From assembly GCF_964656455.1 (NCBI RefSeq), contig NC_135714.1, positions 83,473,903 to 83,537,902 on the forward strand: a stretch of DNA of 64,000 nucleotides, given 5' to 3'. Below are positions 56,577 to 64,000 of the stretch, in pieces. Made by a program: the position numbers and the translations under genes. A model generated the notes under the pieces. The model was not told the DNA's origin and made no database searches. It worked only from the letters and a program-made list of their open reading frames with translations. The stretch is from Halichoerus grypus (lineage: Eukaryota > Chordata > Mammalia > Carnivora > Phocidae). Position 1 is the first letter of the stretch; every line of letters starts with the position of its first letter.

Positions 56577-57464
56577 TGACTCACATACTTTTAACAGGTG
56601 CCTCTCAAACCATCAGCAGAGTAGGATAAATTTTTTTTTTCAGTCTGTCTCAGACCAATGCTTTTTAAAAATACAATAAAAGTAAATGGCTAGCAGAATA
56701 AAATCAACACACATAAATGACTCTGTTAAATTGCTATAGTATTTCTTAGACATTACTTTCAATCCCTGTAATTATTTCATACAGGGCAAGAAACTGGGCG
56801 GACTGGCACTGGTCCATGACCCACACTTTGGATAGTGCTGCTTTAGGATGTATATTCCTCGAGGATGAGGGCATGTTTTATCCACCTTTGTATCTCCTCA
56901 GGTAGCACCGATTGATTGCTAGTTAAATTGGATCAATCAAACTGCTAGAGATAGCAGCTTCGGTGATAAATAATTCAAACAACCAGTGAAAAGACTTAGA
57001 TTCAAAACTCAGGCAATAGAAACTGGCTAAAATCAGCTCAACAAGAATCAGTAGCTACAAAGTCATGGTTCACAATGGCAGCACTAATTATTCTGCATTA
57101 AATGGTAATTATTTTTTTCTCATTTCATAGGTTTATACCTTAACTCCATTAAGTAGGGTGACATCTTTAGGAGATAAGTTACATAATCAAAACAAAGCCG
57201 AAAATAGAGACAGAACCATTTTAGCTCTCAAGTGACAAAGAACATCAACATTGAACTTTCATACACAATTCATATATTATTTACAGAAAGTGATTCCTAA
57301 CGTTGCTGAGAATAGCCTTAGTTGTTTTTTTTTAAGGGGGAGGGGAACTTGAAATGCTAGCAACTATGGAAGTGGCTCCTAGAAGTCTTCATAATCAAGA
57401 GAATGAGAGGTGTTTGAGAAATGGAATCTGGGACTGGGCTAGGGTGCCAAGCAGATTTCATAAT
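56577..57464. other. Intergenic sequence with a possible hAT fragment
   Basis: 56785-56850 (GCACTGGTCCATGACCCACAC) resembles a short hAT end; otherwise nothing is recognised. Confidence 0.35.
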
Positions 57465-57965
57465 ACAGGTATCCCCCACTATCTGAAAACAGAGGGTTCC
57501 TGTGAAAACGTTTGTAAGCCAAAGTGGCCAAAAATGAAGAGTATCACCCAATTTCCAAAATTTCCAAAAAATTCATGTTAGTCTATTTCCCTTTTATGAA
57601 AGATCTACACTAGCACAGTAATGGAGTTTTTTCTAAAACTGAAAATCCTCTTTGGATTTCTTTTAGCAAAAACAGGAACTAAGGCAGATCTCTCATAAAA
57701 GCAAAGTGGGGTATGCGGTGCCTGGATGGCTCAGTCTTTTAAGTGACCAATTCTTGATCTCGGCTCAGGTCATGATTTCAGGGTCGTGAGGTCAAGCCTC
57801 AAGTGGGGCTCCACACTCAGCAAGGAGTCTGCTTTTAAGGATTCTCTCCCTTCCTCTCCCTCTGCCCCTCTTCCTGTGCACGCTCTCTCCCAAATAAATA
57901 AATTAAATTAAAAAAAGCAAAGTGGGGTAATGCAAACTTTTGGAAAGTGATGGATATCTGTACCC
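57465..57965 (+). mobile_element. Possible old DNA-transposon-like fragment split by a SINE
   Basis: TACAGGTATCCCCCACTATCTG, AGAGGGTTCCTGTGAAAACG match an interspersed repeat I recognise but cannot name. Confidence 0.4.
57714..57912 (+). mobile_element. Older CAN-SINE (SINEC_a-like)
   Basis: Perfect 17-bp duplication AAAAGCAAAGTGGGGTA at 57697-57713 and 57913-57929. Confidence 0.95.
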
Positions 57966-59419
57966 CTTTATTATTGCATAGAAATTATAAATTTTTAAAT
58001 TTCAACAAACCCCACCTAAGGAGAAGATATTAGCTGAAAGACTCCTGAAGCCAAGATTTTTTAGACTTAGGAATGTTCCCAATTCTGTCTAGGGCTTGAA
58101 AAAATACGCAGTGCTTACTTGATCCCCTTTTCAGCACAGGAGAGTGAACAGAACTTTCTTACGGCTGCTCCTCTTTAATGAAGCGGTGCAAGGACGTGCT
58201 GGTGCAGAGCAGTTCCCCAGCCTGAGTGGTATCCACAACCACTGCGCCCAGGTTATGGCTATGATCGCATGCCCCAAAATGTCCGGCCCCCAGCACGGCC
58301 TTCCATGGAAGTACATCTCCTCTTTTTAATTTTTTGGAGATGAAGTTATTCTACTTCCTGAATGAAAGAAATAAAGTGAGATTATGAGAGTCTGGTCAAC
58401 TTTAGATCCTCACATATTAACTCTTAATGAGGTAGCTATAATTTCTAACTTTCCTTTCTCTTGCAATATTTTACTGCCAAGGAATTTATGAAGTAAGGAA
58501 AATGGTTCCTTAAAATTTCTTATATAAACCTAAGGACAGAAACATCCATAAGGATAGTGATTTAATACAATGTAGTATGTCATAGAGCAGACAAACAGTG
58601 GTAATTTGTCTTGCTTTACAGAAAAATTACTATGTGGAAAGTGAGGGGCGCTAGTTATATTAGCCAAAGTACCATAATTCATCAACATTCTTATTGTGCT
58701 AGTTTGTTTCTCCTGTGACACACACAGTCATGACGTATATCTTGGCAAAACAGCCAATTTTTTTTTAATACTAGCACAATCGCTAGCATTGTAGGTAAGA
58801 GATTTTTTCAAAACCTTTTTCAAATTCCTTCTTCCTATACATATATAAAACTAATTATTCACCTACAGAGGATGATATGGAACCAATTCCAATTCTTTAC
58901 TTAAAAACAGGGCATGGATCAAAAGTTTATCCTGCCTTTCCTATATACATTGTACTAGGAGATAACCCAGTAGTAAGTGAAGGAAGCATCTCTTCATAAA
59001 AGCATTTTAGCTAATAAATGCAAACGATGATAGAATTAGAGTATTACCCTTTACAACCCTCAATGAATGAAAAATTTGAGACAATGAGTGTTAATGTCGG
59101 CTCACATCAGATAAAGTAAAGGAGCCAGACATATGGGTCAATGGAATAAAATCTGAGACGGATCTAGCTCCTGGATCCAGCTGCCAATGTTTAGGAAACA
59201 CAAAAGATAAAAGGTGCTGAACTTCACCATCAGGATGCAATAAGAAAAGTCCAGGGTGTAAGATACTTTATGTTAGATGGCCTACGCTCTTCAACAGATA
59301 AGCTGTAAGGCAAAGAATGTGATGGAGGATAAGCCTGTAGAATAAAAGAAACATAAAAGACATACCAAATTTTTTTAGATACGCAAAATCAACTATAGTA
59401 TCTAAAAAAGCATACTCAC
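57966..59419. other. Intergenic sequence, unrecognised, with a GC-richer island
   Basis: 58131-58329 is open on both strands for about 60 codons and is richer in CpG than its surroundings. I recognise no protein. Confidence 0.35.
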
Positions 59420-59665
59420 GTGATAAATTCTAAGGAAGGAAGTGATTACTGTAAAAGCCAAGATAGTGATCACCTTTGGAGAAAGGGGTGGGTGTATTTG
59501 GAACAGATCACCTGGATGGGCTTCTGGAATGGTTGGCAAAGTTTTACATTTTGGCATAGTGGTAGTTAAAAGAGTGTTCAGCTTATAATAATTTGAAGCC
59601 ATACAATTCTTTCGTGTGGTTTTTCTGGATTTGTATTTTATTTTACAATAAAAAAGAAAAAAAAA
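59420..59665 (+). mobile_element. Old L1M-type 3' UTR
   Basis: AGATAGTGATCACCTTTGGAG, GGCTTCTGGAATGGTTGG, and the TTTATTTTACAATAAAAAAG end. Confidence 0.65.
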
Positions 59666-60109
59666 AAAAGCTTGTGATTAAAGAAAAAAAACTAATACAG
59701 CTTTATTTGACACCTCATCACTCACACGAACAACACCAAACAGGCTCATGGAAATATTTTCCCTGTGTGATTTACAAGTATTGCCTTCTCTCAAATGAGG
59801 AGTTTTTTCCTCTAGGTAGAAGTGGAGTTTTAAATTCCTTTCATATCTCCAAAGTACACAGTTGAAACTGGCCAAGTGGTTAGTTATCATTTTCTGAGTT
59901 AAATACCAGCTTTACTAGCAATTAAAAATCATACAAATATTTTACAAAAATTCTGGGTGGAAACCTACACATACATTTTGGCTTTAGGCTAGGACAAATA
60001 CTGGCTTCCCAGTTTCTATTCCATCTCCTTCCAATCCTCCCCACACCGTAATCAAATGATCATTTTTAAAACTCAATGAGAAAGACATGAGCAATTCAAA
60101 AAAGGTCTG
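59666..60109. other. Intergenic sequence without recognised features
   Basis: No exon or nameable repeat. Confidence 0.4.
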
Positions 60110-60840
60110 CTCATTTCTTGTAAAATGAAACAGACCTATTCTATGACCCATCAATTGCACTCCCAGGCATTTGCTCAAGAGAAATGAAAATACATGTTTA
60201 TAGAAAGATTTTGTACAAGAATCTTTTCACAGCTTTATTCATAATTGCCAAGCACCACAGACAGCCCAAATGTCCATCAATAAAATGGGTAAACTGCTGA
60301 ATATTTATAGGATGGACTACTACTCCACAATAAAAAGGAACAAGTTACTGATACATACAACAACATGGATGAATTTCAAAGAAAACATGTTGACTGAAAG
60401 ACATTTTACACAAAAGAGCACATACTCTATGAATATATTTATAGGAAGTTCTACAACAGGCTTCATTAATCTATGGTGGGGAAAAATGAGCACAGTAGCT
60501 GCCTCTGGAGCAGAGGGTATGAACATTAACTGGAAAAGAGCACAAGGTTTTTGGTATGATGATAATGGTCTGTATCTCAATAGGGGTTTGAGTTGCACTG
60601 GTGGTAGTATTTGTCAAAAGTCAGCAATTTGTCGCAAAAATGAACTATTGGGACTTCATCAGGATAAAAAGCTTATGCACAGCAAAGGAAGCAATGAACA
60701 AAACCAAAAGGCAACCTACAGAATGGGTAAAGATATTTGCAATGACATATCAGGTAAAGGGCTAGTATCCAAAATCTATAAAGAACTTATCAAACTCAAC
60801 ACCCAAAAAACAAAAAATCTAGCCAAGAAATGGGCAGAAG

Positions 60841-61045
60841 GGGCACCTGGGTGGCTCAGTCGTGAAGCGTCTGCCTTCGGCTCAGGTCATGATCCCAGGG
60901 TCCTGGGATCGAGCCCCGCATCGGGCTCCCTGCTCGGCGGGAAGCCTGCTTCTCTCTCTCCCACTCCCCCTGCTTGTGTTCCCTCTCTCACTGTGTCTCT
61001 CTCTGTCAAACAAATAAATAAAATCTTAAAAAAAAAAAAAAAAAA
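60841..61045 (+). mobile_element. CAN-SINE nested in the young L1
   Basis: Perfect duplication AGAAATGGGCAGAAG at 60826-60840 and 61046-61060, with a 20-bp poly-A. It is among the youngest insertions in the window. Confidence 0.96.
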
Positions 61046-61265
61046 AGAAATGGGCAGAAGACTGAAACAGACATTTCTCCAAAGAAGACATACAAATGTC
61101 CCACAGACACATGAAAAGATGCTCAATATCACTCAGCATCAGAGAAATACAAATTAAACCTCAATGACATACCACCTCACACTAGTCAGAATGGCTAAAA
61201 TTAACAACTCAGGAAATAACAGAAGTTGGGGAAGATGTGGAGAAAGGGGATAATGAAGATGTGGG

Positions 61266-61383
61266 GATATATATACATATATATAATGTATATATATATA
61301 ACATATATATATAATGATGGAATTCATTATATACATATGGAATACATATATATATATATATATATGGAATATATATATGATGG
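61266..61383. repeat. (TA)n / TATATGGAATACATA microsatellite
   Basis: About 118 bp of TATATA with duplicated GGAAT(A/T)CAT motifs, probably expanded from the L1 segment ATATATATGGAATATTAC by slippage. Confidence 0.9.
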
Positions 61384-61879
61384 AATATTACTCAGTCATC
61401 AAAAAGAATGAAATCTTGCCACTTGCAACAATGTGGATAGAACTAGAGGGTATTATGCTGAATCAAATAAATCAATCAGAGAAAGACAAATACCATGATT
61501 TCACTCAGATGTGGAATTTAAGAAACAAAACAGATGAACATAGGGGAAGGGAAGGAAAAATAAAATAAGATAAAAACAGAGAGGGAGGCAAACCATAAGA
61601 GACTCTTAACTATAGGGAACAAAATCAGGGTTGTTGGAGGAGAGGTGGGTGGGGGATGAGGTAACTGGGCGATACACATTAATGAGGGCACTTGATGTAA
61701 TGAACACTGAGTGTTATATGCAACTGATGAATCCCTAAATTCTACCCTGGAACTAAGGATACACTAAATGTTAACTAACTTGAATTTAAATTTTTTAAGA
61801 AGTCAGCAATTTGTGCATTTCATTTTATGTAAATTTTTCATTAAAATAAAAAGAACCAAAACTCTAAGTAATGATAAAC

Positions 61880-62090
61880 ACACCAAATTAATTAGAGGTA
61901 ATATACTGGGGTCTGTAAATTATTATAAAATACATTTAAAAATCTGATAGATTAATGGATGGACAAGTAAATGCGTATGTGATAAAACAAGTTTGGAAAA
62001 ATGTTAATAGTAGAATCTATGGACATCCAGGTATTCAATGTAAAATTCTTTCAACTTTGCTATATGTTTAAAATTATCATAATAAGATGT
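61880..62090 (+). mobile_element. Old L1M-type 3' UTR fragment
   Basis: AAACAAGTTTGGAAAAATGTTAATAG, GTAAAATTCTTTCAACTTTGC, AAAATTATCATAATAAG. Confidence 0.6.
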
Positions 62091-62099
62091 TGGGCAAGG

Positions 62100-62560
62100 G
62101 GAGCAAATGAGATCATTTCATTCCTTATTTAGAACCTAAGGAAGCTCCTCATCTCATTTGGAATAAAACACAAACTCCTGATGCATGGCCTGCACTGCCC
62201 TGTATAATCTAGGCCAAAGAGAGCTCTCTGTTTTCATCCAGTATCACTCCATCATGGTGTCATTCTGCTCCAATGACTTTGATCTCCTGTCTGTTCTTCA
62301 AGTATATACCAAGTTTATTTGTCTTCAAAGTGTACATATGTGTCTACCTGGAATGCTCATGTCCCAGACCTGCTCATTGCTGTTCTTTCCCAGTCCACTC
62401 CCAGCTCAGCTATAACCTCAAAAAGACCTTCCCTTACCAACCAGTCAACGCTAACATACCTAACATTCCCACATCCATTCCATCACATTGGTCTGATTTA
62501 TTGTTCACATACCACTTACCTTCACTGAAATGGTTTATTCATTTGGAATTGCCTAAGGTC
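62100..62560 (+). mobile_element. L2 LINE ORF2 fragment
   Basis: GGAATAAAACACAAACTCCTG, CATGGCCTGCACTGCCCTG, TACCTGGAATGCTCATG, and CAAAAAGACCTTCCCTTACC match L2 order. Confidence 0.65.
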
Positions 62561-62739
62561 AGAGTTCTTCTAAATATGTGTTTCCAGACAGGTAGCTGGT
62601 ATCTCCATGGAAATACTAGGAACTGCCTACATAACTAATCATGTAAGGATTACTACCAATATAAAAGAAAGAAATCAAAATGGAAAGAATCTACCACTTA
62701 AAGAAGAATTTAAAGTAAGCATAATAATTATCCTTAATG

Positions 62740-64000
62740 ACACACAAGAGCATAATAGTAATAAGAACCCAGAAAAGAAGTCATAGAGGTTGAAGAAATA
62801 TTATAATTGAACTAAAACACAATAAATTGGATAAATAAGATGGATACTACTAATGAATAAGTCAATAAACTGGAAGATAAAATGAAGGAACTTCTCCCAG
62901 AAACTATCAGAAAAGTGTAAAGGGACTAAAAATATAAAAGAAAGGGTGCCTGGCTGGCTCAGTCAGTGGAATGTGCAACTCTTGATCTCAGGGTTTTGAG
63001 TTCGAGCCCCACATGGGGTAAGAGATTACTTAAAAATAAAATATCTTAAAAAATAAATAAATAAAAATATCAAAGAAAACCTAAGAGACATGGAGAACAG
63101 AAGTAGAAATACCAATATCTTGAAAATAGGATCCTAGAAAGAGAGAAAATATGTAATTTCTAAATACATAATATAATTTCTCAATTGTAGTGAGAAATGA
63201 AGTCATTCAACTCAAGAAACTCAATGAGTAATTCTAACATTGATATGAAAAAATAAATGGCTACAAATAACTAAAGCAACCTCGAAAAAAAGAGCAAAGG
63301 GAAGGACCTCCTTGCCAGATATTAAAATGTATTATGATGATACTATAACACAAGAAGAGAAAATGAAACGATGTATCAGAATAGACAACTCAAAAATAGA
63401 TATAGGAATTTAATATATGATGAAAAAGACACCAAGAATCAATGGGGAAGGTAAGGACTATTGCAGTGAATGCCAGTGGAAAAGTGAGTCAGTGTATGGA
63501 TTGAAGATCTAACATCATAAGCACCATGGGATCACAGATGGATTACAGACCAAAGAATGATGTTAAAATGATATGCATTAGAGACTGATGTAGGAGAGTA
63601 TCTTTATGAACAAGAGAAAGAACTTCTTATGCAAAATCCCAGTAGTACAAACCATAAGTTTAAATTTGATTCATTTGATTAGATCAAAAGTAAAGATGTC
63701 TTTCCAACAAATAACAATGTCAATAAAGTAAGCAAATGAGAAGTAGATTGAAAGAAATATGTGAAATCTGCTAGGATCTAATATGTAAAATAGATAAAAA
63801 TTCTCTTAAAAATAAAAACAAAAAAGAAGACAAGGCTTAAGTTATGAACAAGCATCTCACAGAAGAAACCAAACTTATCAGCCATTAGAGAAATTCAAAT
63901 TTAAACAACAGTGATCTTCACTTTATATACATTATATTGTCAAAAATTAACAAGCAAGATAATGCCAAGTTTTGACAGGGATATACGGATAGAGGAACTC
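62740..64000 (+). mobile_element. Old L1M ORF2 fragment running off the window
   Basis: A-rich L1 ORF2 wording: GGACCTCCTTGCCAGATATTAAAATG, GGGATCACAGATGGATTACAG, CATCTCACAGAAGAAACCAAAC. Heavily diverged; split by a SINE. Confidence 0.65.
62944..63062 (+). mobile_element. Old short CAN-SINE
   Basis: GGTGCCTGGCTGGCTCAGTC, TTTTGAGTTCGAGCCCCACATG. Duplication AAAAATATAAAAGAAA (62928-62943) versus AAAAATATCAAAGAAA (63063-63078). Confidence 0.92.

Larger units (their letters stand above)
60633..61799 (+). mobile_element. Young carnivoran L1, 5'-truncated
   Basis: Perfect 15-bp duplication AAGTCAGCAATTTGT at 60618-60632 and 61800-61814. Content is the ORF2 C-terminal region (GGGACTTCATCAGGATAAAAAG) then the 3' UTR ending TTAACTAACTTGAATTTAAATT. 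An (AT)n expansion replaces part of ORF2. A CAN-SINE is inside. Confidence 0.94.
60110..61858 (+). mobile_element. Old L1M 3' end, host of a nested L1
   Basis: 60110-60632 (CAATTGCACTCCCAGGCATTTGC, CCCAAATGTCCATCAATAAAATGG, AATAAAAAGGAACAAG) continues at 61815-61858 (GCATTTCATTTTATG ... TTCATTAAAATAAAAAG). The two halves are separated only by the younger L1. A 295-codon open frame from 60270 crosses this L1, the inserted L1 and the SINE, and is not a gene. Confidence 0.85.

Noticed and set aside
60270..61157. The longest open reading frame of the window (295 codons, starts with ATG).
   Set aside because: It is a chimera of old L1 3' UTR, young L1 ORF2 remnant and a CAN-SINE (GAPGWLSREAS is the translated SINE head). 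It does not represent a selected protein.
61226..61411. Frame rich in IYIYIYM.
   Set aside because: Translation of the TA microsatellite inside L1.
1..64000. tRNA genes suggested by tRNA-like A and B boxes.
   Set aside because: All such sites are heads of CAN-SINEs or MIRs, with tails and target duplications; none folds as an intact tRNA gene by eye.

Overview
This is mammalian nuclear DNA from a carnivoran. The tRNA(Lys)-derived CAN-SINEs that fill the window have heads and bodies of the form GGCGCCTGGGTGGCTCAGT followed by CTGCCTTCGGCTCAGGTCATG. As I recall the families, that form is typical of arctoid caniforms (bears, pinnipeds, mustelids) rather than the dog SINEC_Cf or the cat forms. 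I saw no bacterial, phage, CRISPR or operon-like content. The window is one end of a host gene and its upstream flank, crowded with transposable elements.

The only protein-coding gene I can support is SLC39A8 (ZIP8, a divalent metal/bicarbonate importer), on the minus strand. Coding exon 1 (27936-28154, 73 codons) lies in a CpG island with the presumed promoter just upstream, at higher coordinates. Exon 2 (3930-4092, 54 codons plus one base) has a clean TTTCAG acceptor and a GTATGT donor. They are separated by a 23.8-kb intron 1. Positions 1-3929 are the start of intron 2, and the remaining exons lie outside the window. In human the gene downstream is BANK1 and the gene upstream is NFKB1; neither is visible here.

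Layout: 1-3929 is intron 2 (MIR, L2 and three SINEs). 3930-4092 is exon 2. 4093-27935 is intron 1, with an MLT1-type LTR, two recent L1 insertions (one with a 5' inversion), L2 and MIR fragments, a hAT element, a minisatellite and seven CAN-SINEs all antisense to the gene. 27936-29160 is exon 1 plus the CpG-rich 5' flank, with matches to NF-kB, GATA, octamer, E-box and metal-response core motifs. 29160-64000 is intergenic sequence upstream of SLC39A8, carrying many CAN-SINEs, LTR remnants, a long L2 ORF2 remnant at 44.2-46.8 kb, an old L1 3' half at 54.2-56.3 kb, and a three-layer nested insertion (SINE inside young L1 inside old L1) at 60.1-61.9 kb.

I found no evidence of a novel biological system. 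The observations most worth checking are the promoter motif set, the all-antisense SINE pattern in intron 1, several insertions with near-perfect target-site duplications that should be lineage-specific, a 78-bp L1 tail insertion, a 34-bp near-perfect hairpin, and a few unexplained GC-rich open stretches. Repeat family names were assigned by recognition, not by a database search, so subfamily labels are approximate.
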